Shown here: in pieces, positions 11,545 to 22,277 of the stretch | Layout of the letters: the number at the start of each line of letters is the position of its first letter | How positions within the stretch are numbered: position 1 is the first letter of the stretch | DNA from: Canna indica | Taxonomy: Eukaryota; Streptophyta; Magnoliopsida; Zingiberales; Cannaceae | Direction of reading: 5' to 3' | NCBI GenBank assembly: GCA_034359265.1 | Contig: CP136897.1 | Span: 33,901,501-33,965,500 of the forward strand | Length of the DNA: 64,000 nt | Notes under the pieces: generated by a model | Told to the model about the DNA's origin: nothing | What the model saw: only the letters and a program-made list of their open reading frames with translations | Database searches by the model: none | Position numbers and translations under genes: made by a program

Positions 11545-11663
11545 GGTTGTGATCATACCAGCACTAACGCTCTAGATCCAATCAGAACTCCGAAGTTAAG
11601 CGTGCTTGCGCGAGAGTGGTACTTGGATGGGTGACCCCTTGGGAAGTCCTCGTGTTGCACCTT
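11545..11663 (+). rRNA. 5S_rRNA: 5S rRNA gene (copy 24)
   Basis: G3T, C6T, A27T, C29T, G30A, C36A, G65C, A74G, A80T, C95T; duplicate of copy 16. Terminator TTTTATTTTTT. Confidence 0.93.
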
Positions 11664-12031
11664 TTATTTTTTCTACCTATTTGATTGCACGACGAGATCA
11701 TTTTTTTTACCAATCTTTCTAACCAAACGTTAAGGACGGACGACGTCGTCGCCATAAATCTTGGCTGTCGATCGCCCGCGTAGGGCCCGCCGCAACCTCT
11801 ACGGCCGGCTCGATCGACGAACCGACCCAAAAAATTAAAATTTGTAAATAAATAAGAAAAATAACGTTTTAATTATTATTTTTCGTTTAAAATGGGCGTA
11901 ACTCCGTGCATTATTGTCCGATTTCAGCTTTTCACGTGGCGCTGAAAGGCGCGCGAAGAGACAAAGAAAATGACCCCCGAACTCTCCCTCGGACGCTCAC
12001 CCTTATTAGCCGACGATCAGAAGAGCATGAC

Positions 12032-12150
12032 AGGTGCGATCATACTAGCACTAACGCACCGGATCCCATCAGAACTACGAAGTTAAGCGTGGTTGGGCGA
12101 GAGTAGTACTCGGATGGGTGACCCCCTGGGAAGTCCTCGTGTTGCACCTA
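12032..12150 (+). rRNA. 5S_rRNA: 5S rRNA gene (copy 25)
   Basis: G1A, C15T, C46A, C61G, A80C. Terminator begins CCTATTTTTTT, as in copy 20. Confidence 0.95.
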
Positions 12151-12516
12151 TTTTTTTACTACCTATTTGATTGAACGACGAGATCATTTTTTTTACCAAT
12201 CTTTCTAACCAAATGATAAGGACGGACGACATCGTCGCCATAAAATTTGGCTGTCGATCGCCCGCGCGGGGCCCGCCGCAACCTCTACGGCCGGTTCGAT
12301 CGACCAACCGACCCGAAAAATTAAAATTTGTAAATAAATAAGAAAAATAACATTTCAATTATTATTTTTCGTTTAAAACGGGCGTAACTCCGTGCATTAT
12401 TGTCAGATTTCAGCTTTTCACGTGGCGCTGAAAGGCGCGCAAAGAGACGAAGAAAATGACCCCGAGCTGTCCCTCGGATGCTCACCCTTATTAGCCGACG
12501 ATCAGAGGTGCATGAC

Positions 12517-12635
12517 CGGTGCGATCATACCAGCACTAACGCACCGTATCCCATCCGAACTCCGAAGTTAAGCGTGCTTGGGCGAGAGTAGTACTAGGAT
12601 GGGTGACCCCCTGGGAAGTCCTCGTGTTGCACTTT
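12517..12635 (+). rRNA. 5S_rRNA: 5S rRNA gene (copy 26)
   Basis: G1C, G31T (removes BamHI), A40C, C117T. Confidence 0.96.
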
Positions 12636-13001
12636 TTTTTTTACTACCTATTTGATTGCACGACGAGATCATTTTTTTTACCAATCTTTCTAACCAAACG
12701 TTAAGGACGGACGACGTCGTCGACATAAAATTTGGCTGTCGATCGCCCTCGCGGGGCCCACCGCAACCTCTACGGCCGGCTCGATCGACCAACCAACCCG
12801 AAAAATTAAAATTTGTAAACAAATGAGAAAAATAACATTTCAATTATTATTTTTCGTTTAAAACGGGCGTAACTCCGTGCATTATTGTCCGATTTCAGCT
12901 TTTCCCGTGGCGCTAAAAGGCGCGCGAAGAGACGAAGAAAATGACCCCGTGCTATCCCTCGGACGCTCACCCTTATTAGCCGACGATCAGAAGTGCACGA
13001 C

Positions 13002-13120
13002 GGGTGCGATCATACCAGCACTAACACACCGGATCCCATCAGAACTCCGAAGTTAAGCGTGCTTGGGCGAGAGTAGTACTAGGACGGGTGACCCCCTGGG
13101 AAGTCCTCGTGTTGCACCTT
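13002..13120 (+). rRNA. 5S_rRNA: 5S rRNA gene (copy 27)
   Basis: Only G25A and T84C (box C: GGACGGGTGA). Confidence 0.97.
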
Positions 13121-13485
13121 TTTTTTTACTACCTATTTGATTGCACGACGAGATCATTTTTTTACCAATCTTTCTAACCAAACGTTAAGGACGGACGACG
13201 TCGTCGACATAAAATTTGTCTGTCGATCGCCCGCGCGGGGCCCGCCGCAACCTCTACGGCCGGTTCGATCGACCAACCGACCCGAAAAATTAAAATTTGT
13301 AAATAAATAAGAAAAATAACATTTCAATTATTATTTTTCGTTTAAAACGGGCGTAACTCCGTGCATTATTGTCCGATTTCAGCTTTTCACGTGGCGCTAA
13401 AAGGCGCGCGAAGAGACGAAGAAAATGACCCCGAGCTATCCCTCGGACGCTCACCCTTATTAGCCGACGATCAGAAGTGCATGAC

Positions 13486-13604
13486 GGGTGCGATCATACC
13501 AGCACAAACGCACCGGATCCCATCAGAACTCCGAAGTTAAGCGTGCTTGGGCGAGAATAGTACTAGGATGGGTGACCCCTTGGGAAGTCCTCGTGTTGCA
13601 CCTT
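13486..13604 (+). rRNA. 5S_rRNA: 5S rRNA gene (copy 28)
   Basis: T21A, G72A, C95T. Confidence 0.96.
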
Positions 13605-13971
13605 TTTTTTTACTACCTATTTGATTGCACGACGAGATCATTTTTTTTTACCAATCTTTCTAACCAAACGTTAAGGACGGACGACGTCGTCGACATAAAA
13701 TTTGGCTTTCGATCGCCCGCGCGGGGCCCTCCGCAAACTCTACGGCCGGCTCGATGGACCCACCAACCCGAAAAATGAAAATTTGTAAATAAATAAGAAA
13801 AATAACATTTCAATTATTATTTTTCGTTTAAAACGGGCGTAACTCCGTGCATTATTGTCCGATTTCAGCTTTTCACGTGGCGCCAAAAGGCGCACGAAGA
13901 GACGAAGAAAATGACCCCGAGCTATCCCACGAACGTTCACCCTTATTAGCCGACGATCAGAAGGGCGTGAC

Positions 13972-14090
13972 GGGTGCGATCATACCAGCACTAACGCACC
14001 GGATCCCATTAGAACTTCGAAGTTAAGCGTGCTTGGGCGAGAGTAGTACTAGGATGGGTGACCCCCTGGGAAGTCCTCGTGTTGCACTTT
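13972..14090 (+). rRNA. 5S_rRNA: 5S rRNA gene (copy 29)
   Basis: C39T, C46T, C117T. Terminator split as TTTCTTTTTT. Confidence 0.96.
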
Positions 14091-14455
14091 CTTTTTTACT
14101 ACCTATTTGATTGCACGACGAGATCATTTTTTTACCAATCTTTCTAACCAAACGTTAAGGACGGACGACGTCGTCGACATAAAATTTGGCTGTCGATCGC
14201 TCGCGCGGGGCCCGCCGCAACCTCTACGGCCGGCTTGATCGACCAACCGACCCGAAAAATTAAAATTTGTAAATAAATAAGAAAAATAACATTTCAATTA
14301 TTATTTTTCATTTAAAACGGGCGTAACTCCGTGCATTATTGTCCGATTTCAGCTTTTCACGTGGCGCTAAATGGCGCGCGAAGAGACGAAGAAAATGACC
14401 CCGAGCTATCACTCGGACGCTCACCCTTATTAGCCGACGATCAGAAGTGCATGAC

Positions 14456-14574
14456 GGGTGCGATCATACCAGCACTAACGCACCGGATCCCATCAGAACT
14501 CCGAAGTTAAGTGTGCTTGGGCGAGAGGAGTACTAGGATGGGTGACCCCCTGGGAAGTCCTCGTGTTGCACCTT
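14456..14574 (+). rRNA. 5S_rRNA: 5S rRNA gene (copy 30)
   Basis: C57T (box A) and T73G. Terminator is T6 followed at once by CCTCTACGG, the edge of a spacer deletion. Confidence 0.96.
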
Positions 14575-14600
14575 TTTTCCTCTACGGCCGGCTCGATCGA
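14571..14600 (+). other. Spacer deletion junction, about 126 bp lost
   Basis: The terminator T-run joins directly to CCTCTACGGCCGG, which normally lies about 110 bp or more beyond the gene. The second T-run, palindrome and GC block are gone, leaving a 359-bp unit. Confidence 0.9.
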
Positions 14601-14814
14601 CCAACCGACGCGAAAAATTAAAATTTGTAAATAAATAAGAAAAATAACATTTGAATTACTATTTTTCGTTTAAAACGGGCGTAACTCCGTGAATTATTGT
14701 CCGATTTCAGCTTTTCACGTGAAGGTAAAAGGCGCGCGAAGAGACGAAGAAAATGACCCCCGAACTCTCCCTCGGACGCCCACCCTTATTAGACAACGAT
14801 CAGAAGTTTATAAT

Positions 14815-14933
14815 GGGTGCGATCATACTAGCACTAACGCACCGGATCCTATCAGAACTCCGAAGTTAAGCATGCTTGGGCGAGAGTAGTACCAGGATTG
14901 GTGACCCCCTGGGAAGTCCTCGTGTTGCACTTT
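14815..14933 (+). rRNA. 5S_rRNA: 5S rRNA gene (copy 31)
   Basis: C15T, C36T, G58A (box A), T79C, G85T, C117T; -1 is T. Upstream GTTTATAAT resembles copy 117, 40 kb away. Terminator TTTTTCTTTT. Confidence 0.94.
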
Positions 14934-15298
14934 TTCTTTTATTACTATTTGATTGCACGACGAGATCTTTTTTTTTACAAATCTTTCTAACCAATCGTTA
15001 AGGACGGACGACATCGTCGCCATAAATCTTGGCTGTCGATCGCCCGCGCGGGGCCCGCCGCAACCTCTACGGCCGGCTCGATCGACCAACCGACCCGAAA
15101 AATAAAAATTTGTAAATAAATAAGAAAAATAAAATTTCAATCATTATATTTCGTTTAAAACGGGCGTAACTCCGTGCATTATTGTCCGATTTCAATTTTT
15201 CACGTGGCCCTGTAAGGCGCGCGAAGAGTCGAAGAAAATGACCCCGAGCTGTCCCTCGGACGCTCACCCTTATTTGCCGACGATCAGAAGTGCATATC

Positions 15299-15417
15299 GA
15301 GTGCGATCATACTAGCATTAATGCACCGGATCCCATCAGAACTCCGAAGTTAAGCGTGCTTGCGTGAGAGTGGTACTAGGATGGGTGACCCCTTGGGAAC
15401 TCCTCGTGTTGCACCTT
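15299..15417 (+). rRNA. 5S_rRNA: 5S rRNA gene (copy 32)
   Basis: G2A, C15T, C20T, C24T, G65C, C67T, A74G, C95T, G102C. Confidence 0.94.
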
Positions 15418-15419
15418 TT

Positions 15420-16110
15420 TTTTTACTACCTATTTGATTGCACGACGAGATCATTTTTTTTACCATTCTTTCTAACCAAACATTAAGGACGGACGACGTC
15501 GTCGCCATAAAATTTGGCTGTCGATCGCCCGCGCGGGGCCTGCCGCAACCAATACGACCGGCTCGATCGACCAACCGACCCAAAAAATTAAAATTTGTAA
15601 ATAAATAAGAAAAATAATATTTCAATTATTATTTTTCGTTTAAAACGGGAGTAACTCCGTGCATTATTGTCCGATTTCAGCTTTTCACGTGGCGCTGAAA
15701 GGCGCGCGAAGAGACGAAGAAAATGACCCCCGAACTCTCCCTCGGACGCTCACCCTTATTTGAGGACGATCAGAAGTGCATAATGGGTGCGATCATACTA
15801 GCACTAATGCACCGGATCCCATCAGAACTCCGAAGTTAAGCGTGCTTGGGCGAGAGTAGTACTATTATGGGTGACCCCCAGGGAAGTACTCGTGTTGCAC
15901 TTGTTTTTTTACTACCTATTTGATTGAACGACGAGATCATTTTTTTTACCAATCTTTCTAACCAAACGTTAAGGAAGGAAGACGTCGTCGACATAAAATT
16001 TGGCCGTCGATCGCCCGCGCGGGGCCCGCCGCAACCTCTACTGCCGGCTCGATCGACCAACCTACCCGAAAAATTAAAATTTGTAAATAAATACGAAAGA
16101 TAACATTTCA
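15420..16110 (+). repeat. Block duplicated at 16877-17567 (left copy)
   Basis: Spacer and gene marks (GCGGGGCCTGCCGCAACCAA, AAACGGGAGTAAC, CCCAGGGAAGTACTCG) recur at an offset of 1457 bp, three units. Limits approximate. Confidence 0.75.
15785..15903 (+). rRNA. 5S_rRNA: 5S rRNA gene (copy 33)
   Basis: C15T, C24T, G81T, G82T, T96A, C104A, C117T; -1 is T. The GG to TT change hits the start of box C. Terminator TTGTTTTTTT. Confidence 0.94.
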
Positions 16111-16269
16111 ATTATTATTTTTCGTTTAAAACGGGCGTAACTCCGTGCATTATTGTCCGATTTCAGCTTTTCACGTGGCGCTAAAAGACGCGCGAAGAGA
16201 CGAAGAAAATGACCCCGAGCTATCCCTCGGACGCTCACCCTTATTAGCCGACGATCAGAAGTGCATGAT

Positions 16270-16388
16270 GGTTGCGATCATACCAGCACTAATGCACCGG
16301 ATCACATCAGAACTCCGAAGTTAAGCGTGCTTGGGCGAGAGTAGTACTAGGATGGGTGACCCCTTGGGAAGTCCTTGTGTTGCACTTG
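16270..16388 (+). rRNA. 5S_rRNA: 5S rRNA gene (copy 34)
   Basis: G3T, C24T, C35A, C95T, C107T, C117T; -1 is T. Terminator TTGTTTTTTT. Confidence 0.94.
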
Positions 16389-16755
16389 TTTTTTTACTAC
16401 CTATTTGACTGCACGACAAGATCATTTTTTTTTACCAATCTTTCTAACCAAACGCTAAGGACGAACGACGTCGTCGCCATAAATCTTGGCTGTCGATCGA
16501 CCGCGCGGGGCCCGCCGCAACCTCTACGGCCGTGTCGATCGACCAACCGACCCGAAAAATTTAAATTTGTAAATAAATAAGAAAAATAACATTTCAATTA
16601 TTATTTTTCGTTTAAAACGGGCGTAACTCCGTGCATTAGTGTCCGATTTCAACTTTTCACGTGGCGCTGAAAGGCGCGCGAAGAGACGAAGAAAATGACC
16701 ACGAGCTGTCCTTCAGACGCTCACCCTTATTAGCCGACGATCAGAAGTGCATAAT

Positions 16756-16874
16756 GGGTGCGATCAGACCAGCACTAAAGCACCGGATCCCATCAGAACT
16801 CCGAAGTTAAGCGTGCTCGGGCGAGAGTAGTACTGGGATGGTTGACCCCCTGGGAAGTTCTTGTGTTGTACCTT
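16756..16874 (+). rRNA. 5S_rRNA: 5S rRNA gene (copy 35)
   Basis: T12G, C24A, T63C, A80G, G87T, C104T, C107T, C114T; -1 is T. Shares its 3' half marks with copy 37. Confidence 0.94.
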
Positions 16875-16876
16875 TT

Positions 16877-17567
16877 TTTTTACTACCTATTTGATTGCAC
16901 GACGAGATCATTTTTTTTACCAATCTTTCTAACCAAACATTAAGGACGGACGACGTCGTCGCCATAAAATTTGGCTGTCGATCGCCCGCGCGGGGCCTGC
17001 CGCAACCAATACAACCGGCTCGATCGACCAACCGACCCAAAAAATTAAAATTTGTAAATAAATAAGAAAAATAATATTTCAATTATTATTTTTCGTTTAA
17101 AACGGGAGTAACTCCGTGCATTATTGTCCGATTTCAGCTTTTCACGTGGCGCTGAAAGGCGCGCGAAGAGACGAAGAAAATGACCCCCGAACTCTCCCTC
17201 GGACGCTCACCCTTATTAGACGACGATCAGAAGTGCATAATGGGTGCGATCATACTAGCACTAATGCACCGGATCCCATCAGAACTCCGAAGTTAAGCGT
17301 GCTTGGGCGAGAGTAGTACTAGGATGGGTGACCCCCAGGGAAGTACTCGTGTTGCACTTGTTTTTTTACTACCTATTTGATTGAACGACGAGATCATTTT
17401 GTTTACCAATCTTTCTAACCAAACGTTAAGGACGGACGACGTCGTCGACATAAAATTTGGCCGTCGATCGCCCGCGCGGTGCCCGCCGCAACCTCTACGG
17501 CCGGCTCGATCGACCAACCGACCCGAAAAATTAAAATTTGTAAATAAATAAGAAAAATAACATTTCA
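16877..17567 (+). repeat. Block duplicated from 15420-16110 (right copy)
   Basis: Second member of the 1457-bp-offset pair. Part of the same spacer type appears a third time before copy 38 (offset 971 bp from here). Confidence 0.75.
17242..17360 (+). rRNA. 5S_rRNA: 5S rRNA gene (copy 36)
   Basis: C15T, C24T, T96A, C104A, C117T; -1 is T. As copy 33 but with intact GG at 81-82. Terminator TTGTTTTTTT. Confidence 0.95.
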
Positions 17568-17726
17568 ATTATTATTTTTCGTTTAAAACGGGCGTAACTC
17601 CGTGCATTAGTGTCCGATTTCAGCTTTTCACGTGGCGCTGAAAGCCGCGCAAAGAGACGAAGAAAATGACCACGAGCTGTCCTTCGGACGCTCACCCTTA
17701 TTAGCCGACGATCAGAAGTGCATAAT

Positions 17727-17845
17727 GGGTGCGATCATACCAGCACAAACGCACCGGATCCCATCAGAACTCCGAAGTTAAGCGTGCTTGGGCGAGAGTA
17801 CTACTGGGATGGTTGACCCCCTGGGAAGTTCTTGTGTTGTACCTT
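17727..17845 (+). rRNA. 5S_rRNA: 5S rRNA gene (copy 37)
   Basis: T21A, G75C, A80G, G87T, C104T, C107T, C114T; -1 is T. Confidence 0.94.
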
Positions 17846-18104
17846 TTTTTTTACTTCCTATTTGATTGCACGACGAGATCATTTTTTTTACCAATCTTTC
17901 TAACCAAACATTAAGGACGGACGACGTCGTCGCCATAAAATTTGGCTGTCGATCGCCCGCGCGGGGCTTGCCGCAACCAATACGACCGGCTCGATCGACC
18001 AACCGACCCGAAAAATTAAAATTTGTAAATAAATAAGAAAAATAACATTTCAATTATTATTTTTCGTTTAAAACGGGAGTAACTCCGTGCATTATTGTTC
18101 GATT

Positions 18105-18130
18105 TTAGCTTTTCACCTCCGAACTCTCCT
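18105..18130 (+). other. Spacer deletion junction, about 38 bp lost
   Basis: TTTTCACC joins TCCGAACTCTCC; the GTGGCGCTGAAAGG to AAAATGACC segment before copy 38 is missing, giving a 447-bp unit. Confidence 0.85.
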
Positions 18131-18173
18131 TCGGACGCTCACCCTTATTAGACGACGATCAGAAGTGCATAAT

Positions 18174-18292
18174 GGGTGCGATCATACTAGCACTAACGCA
18201 CCAGATCCCATCAGAACTCCGAAGTTAAGCGTGCTTGGGCGAGAGTAGTACTAGAATGGGTGACCCCCAGGGAAGTCCTCGTGTTGCACCCT
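18174..18292 (+). rRNA. 5S_rRNA: 5S rRNA gene (copy 38)
   Basis: C15T, G30A, G82A, T96A, T118C; -1 is T. Confidence 0.95.
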
Positions 18293-18390
18293 TTTTTTTA
18301 CTACCTATTTGATTGCACAACGAGATCATTTTTTTTACCAATCTTTCTAACGAAACGTTAAGGACGGACGACGTCGTCGCCATAAAATTT

Positions 18391-18418
18391 GGCTGTCGAT
18401 CCTCTACGTGGCGCTGAA
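18391..18418 (+). other. Compound spacer deletion junction, about 156 bp lost
   Basis: GGCTGTCGAT, CCTCTACG and TGGCGCTGAA are joined, keeping only eight bases of the middle spacer. The GC-rich and AT-rich blocks are lost, leaving the shortest unit between two full genes (329 bp). Confidence 0.85.
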
Positions 18419-18502
18419 CGGCGCGCGAAGAGACGAAGAAAATGACCCCGAGCTGTCCCTCGGACGCTCACCCATATTAGCCGACGATCAGAAGTGCATG
18501 AC

Positions 18503-18621
18503 GGGTGGAATCATAACAGCACTAACGCACCGGATCCCATCAGAACTCCGAAGTTAAGCGTGCTTGGGCGAGAGTAGTACTAGGATGGGTGACGCCCAGG
18601 GAAGTACTCGTGTTGCACTTG
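18503..18621 (+). rRNA. 5S_rRNA: 5S rRNA gene (copy 39)
   Basis: C6G, G7A, C14A, C92G, T96A, C104A, C117T. Helix I is weakened at 6-7. Terminator TTGTTTTTTT. Confidence 0.93.
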
Positions 18622-18987
18622 TTTTTTTACTACCTATTTGATTGAACGACGAGATCATTTTTTTTACCAATCTTTCTAACCAAACGTTAAGGACGGACGA
18701 CGTCGTCGGCATAAATCTTGGCTGTCGATCGCCCGCGCGGGGCCCGCCACAACCTCTACGGCCGGCTCGATCGACCAACCGACCCGAAAAATTAAAATTT
18801 GTAAATAAATAAGAAAAATAACATTTCAATTATTATTTTTCGTTTAAAACGGGCGTAACTCCGTGCATTATTGTCCGATTTCAGCTTTTCACGTGGCGCT
18901 GAAAGGCGCGCGAAGAGACGAAGAAAACGACCCCGAGCTGTCCCTCGGACGCAAAACCTTATTAGCCGACGATCAGAAGTGCACGAC

Positions 18988-19106
18988 GGGTTCGATCATA
19001 CCAGCACTAACGCACCGGATCCCATCAGAACTCCGAAGTTAAGCATGCTTGGGCGAGAGTAGTACTAGGATGGGTGACCCCCGGGGAAGTCCTCGTGTTG
19101 CAGCTT
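18988..19106 (+). rRNA. 5S_rRNA: 5S rRNA gene (copy 40)
   Basis: G5T, G58A, T96G, C116G. Upstream spacer has an unusual GACGCAAAACC in place of GACGCTCACCC. Confidence 0.95.
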
Positions 19107-19472
19107 TTTTTTTACTACCTACTTGATTGCACGACGAGATCATTTTTTTTAGCAATCTTTCTAACCAAACGTTAAGGACGGACGACGTCGTCGCCATAAA
19201 ATTTGGTTGTCGATCGCCCGCGCGGGGCCCGCAGCAACCTCTACGGCCGGCTCCATCGACCAACCGACCCGAAAAATTAAAATTTGTAAATAAATAAGAA
19301 AAATAACATTTCAATTATTATTTTTCGTTTAAAACGGGCGTAACTCCGTGCATTATTGTCCGATTTCAGCTTTTCACGTGGCGCAGAAAGGCGCGTGAAG
19401 AGACGAAGAAAACGACCCCGAGCTGTCCCTCGGACGCTCAACCTTATTAGCCGAAGATCAGAAGTGCATATC

Positions 19473-19591
19473 GGGTGTGATCATACCAGCACTAACGCAC
19501 CGGATCCCATCAGAACTCCGAAGTTAAGGGTGCTTGGTCAAGAGTAGTACTAGGATGGGTGACCCCTTGGGAAGTCCTCGCGTTGCACCTT
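19473..19591 (+). rRNA. 5S_rRNA: 5S rRNA gene (copy 41)
   Basis: C6T, C57G, G66T, G68A, C95T, T109C. G68A is in the intermediate element. Confidence 0.94.
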
Positions 19592-19798
19592 TTTTTTTAC
19601 TACCTATTTGATTGCACGACGAGATCATTTTTTTTACCAATCTTTCTAACCAAACGTTAAGGACGGACGACGTCGTCGCCATAAATCTTGGCTGTCGATC
19701 GCCTGCGCGGGGCCCGCCGCAAACTCTACGGCCGGCTCGATCGACCAACCGACCCGAAAAATTAAAATTAGTAAATAAATAAGAAAAATAACATACTT

Positions 19799-19901
19799 GT
19801 ACTAACGCACCGGATCCCATCAAAACTCCGAAGTTAAGCGTGCTTCGGCGAGAGTAGTACTAGGATGGGTGACCCCCTGGGAAGTCCTCGTGTTGTACCT
19901 T
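19799..19901 (+). pseudogene. 5S rRNA pseudogene lacking its 5' end (copy 42)
   Basis: Gene positions from about 17 to 119 are present, with G41A, G64C and C114T. The first 16 or so bases and the whole upstream promoter are replaced by the AT-rich spacer ending AAAAATAACAT. Boxes A and C and a T-run of about 13 remain. A transcript, if made, would begin in spacer and could not close helix I. Confidence 0.92.
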
Positions 19902-20268
19902 TTTTTTTTTTTACCTATTTGATTGCACGACGAGATCATTTTTTTTACCAATCTTTCTAACCAAACGTTAAGGACGGACGACGTCGTCGCCATAAATCAT
20001 GGCTGCCGATCGCCCGTGCGGGGCCCGTCGCAACCTCTACGGCCGGCCCGATCGACCAACTAACCCAAAAAATTAAAATTTGTAAATAAATAAGAAAAAT
20101 AACATTTCACTTATTATTTTTCGTTTAAAACGGGTGTAACTTCGTGCATTATTGTCCGATTTCAGCTTTTCACGTGGCGCTGAAAGGCGCACGAAGAGAT
20201 GAAGAAAATGACCCCCAGCTGTCCCTCGGACGCTCACCCTTATTAGCCGACGATTAGAAGTGCATGAC

Positions 20269-20387
20269 TGGTGTGATTATACCTGCACTAACGCACCGGA
20301 TCCCATCAGAACTCCGAAGTTAAGCGTACTTGGGCGAGAGTAGTACTAGGATGGGTGACCCCCTAGGAAGTCCTCGTGTTGCACTTG
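20269..20387 (+). rRNA. 5S_rRNA: 5S rRNA gene (copy 43)
   Basis: G1T, C6T, C10T, A16T, G60A, G97A, C117T. Terminator broken: TTGTTTTATTTC. Confidence 0.93.
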
Positions 20388-20754
20388 TTTTATTTCTACC
20401 AATTTGATTGCACGACGAAATCATTTTTTTTACCAATCTTTCTAACCAGACGTTAAGGACGGATGACATCGTCGCCATAAGTCTTGGCTGTCGATCGCCC
20501 GCGAGGGGCCCGCCGCAACCTCTACGGCCGGCTCGATCGACCAACCGACCCGAAAAATTAAAATTTGTAAATAAATAAGAAAAATAACATTTCAATTATT
20601 ATTTTTCGTTTAAAACGAGCGTAACTTCGTGCATTATTGTCCGTTTTTAACTTTTCACGTGGCGCTAAAAGGCGCGCGATGAGACGAAGAAAATGACCCC
20701 CGCACTCTCCCTCAGACGCTCACCCTTATTAGCCGACGATCAGAATTGCATATC

Positions 20755-20873
20755 GAGTGCAATCATACCAGCACTAACGCACTGGATCCCATCAGAACTT
20801 TGAAGTTAAGCGTGCTTGGGCGAGAGTAGTACTAGGATGGGTGACTCCCTGGGAAGTACTCGTGTTGCACCTT
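20755..20873 (+). rRNA. 5S_rRNA: 5S rRNA gene (copy 44)
   Basis: G2A, G7A, C29T, C46T, C47T, C92T, C104A. Mostly C-to-T and G-to-A changes. Confidence 0.94.
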
Positions 20874-21239
20874 TTTTTTTACTACCTATTTGATTGCACG
20901 ACGAGATCATTTTTTTTACCAATCTTTCTAACCAAACGTTAAGAACGGACGACGTCGTCGACATAAATCTTGGCTGTCGACTGCCCGTGCGGGGCCCGCC
21001 GCAACCTCTACGGTCGGGTCGATCGACCAACCGACCCGAAAAATTAAAATTTGTAAATAAATAAGAAAAATAACATTTCAATTATTATTTTTCATTTAAA
21101 ACGGGCGTCACTCCGTGCATTATTGTCCGATTTCAGCTTTTCACGTGTCGCTGAAAGGCGCGCGACGAGACAAAGAAAATGACCCCGAGCTGTCCCTCGG
21201 ACGCTCACCCTTATTAGCCGACGATCAGAAGTGCATATC

Positions 21240-21307
21240 GAGTGCGATCATACTAGCATTAATGCATCGGATGGGTGACCCCTTGGGAAGTCCTCGTGTT
21301 GCACCTT
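21240..21307 (+). pseudogene. 5S rRNA pseudogene with 51-nt internal deletion (copy 45)
   Basis: Positions 1-33 join 85-119: GCATCGGATGGGTGACC. The four-base repeat GGAT, at 30-33 and 81-84, marks both ends, so one GGAT and the 47 bases between are lost. Box A and the intermediate element are gone, so TFIIIA-dependent transcription is not expected. Terminator and upstream TTATTA remain. Confidence 0.95.
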
Positions 21308-21673
21308 TTTGTTTACTACCTATTTGATTGCACGACGAGATCATTTTTTTTAACAATCTTTCTAACCAAACGTTAAGGACGGACGACGTCGTCGCCATAA
21401 ATCTTGGCTGTCGATCGCCCGCGCGGGGCCCGCCGCAACCTCTACGGCCGGCTCGATCGACCAACCGATCCGAAAAATTAAAATTTGTAAATAAATAAGA
21501 AAAATAACATTTCAATTATTATTTTTCGTTTAAAACGGGCGTAACTCCGTCCATTATTGTCCGATTTTAGCTTTTCACGTGGCGCTGAAAGGCACGTGAA
21601 GAGACGAAGAAAATGACCCCGAGTTGTCCCTCGGATGCTCACCCTTATTAGCCGACGATCAGAAGTGCATGAC

Positions 21674-21792
21674 CGGTGCGATCATACTAGCACTAACGCA
21701 CCGGATCCCATCAGAACTCTGAAGTTAAGCGTGTGTGGGCGAGAGTAGTACTAGGATGGGTGACCCCCTGGGAAGTCCTCGTGCTGCACTTG
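21674..21792 (+). rRNA. 5S_rRNA: 5S rRNA gene (copy 46)
   Basis: G1C, C15T, C47T, C61T, T62G, T111C, C117T. 61-62 are in box A. Confidence 0.94.
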
Positions 21793-22158
21793 TTTTTTTA
21801 CTACCTATTTGATTGCACGACGAGATAATTTTTTTTACCAATCTTTCTAACCAAACGTTAAGGACGGACGACGTCGTCGCCATAAATCATGGCTGTCGAT
21901 CGCCAGCGCGGGGCCCGCCGCAACCTCTACGGCCGGCTCGATCGACCAACCGACCAGAAAAATTAAAATTTGTAAATAAATAAGAAAATTAACATTTCAA
22001 TTATTATTTTTCGTTTAAAACGGGCGTAACTCCGTGCATTATTGTCTGATTTCAACTTTTCGCGTGGCGCTGAAAGGCACGCGAAGAGACGAAGAAAATG
22101 ACCCCGAGTTGCCCCACGGACGCTCACCCTTATTAGCCGACGATCAGAAGTGCATAAC

Positions 22159-22277
22159 GGGTGCGATCATACTAGCACTAATGCACCGTATCCCATCAGA
22201 ACTCCGAAGTTAAGCGTGCTTGCGCGAGAGTGGTACTAGGATGGGTGACCCCTTGGGAAGTCCTCGCGTTGCATCTT
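22159..22277 (+). rRNA. 5S_rRNA: 5S rRNA gene (copy 47)
   Basis: C15T, C24T, G31T, G65C, A74G, C95T, T109C, C116T. Confidence 0.94.

Larger units (their letters stand above)
10427..11916 (+). repeat. Three-unit block duplicated from 6541-8030 (right copy)
   Basis: Same order of marked units as the left copy, offset 3886 bp. It lies exactly between the two copies of the 2429-bp-offset block, so the two duplications are interleaved. Confidence 0.85.
11909..12859 (+). repeat. Two-unit block duplicated from 9480-10430 (right copy)
   Basis: Carries copies 25 and 26 with the same rare marks as copies 20 and 21. Confidence 0.85.
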
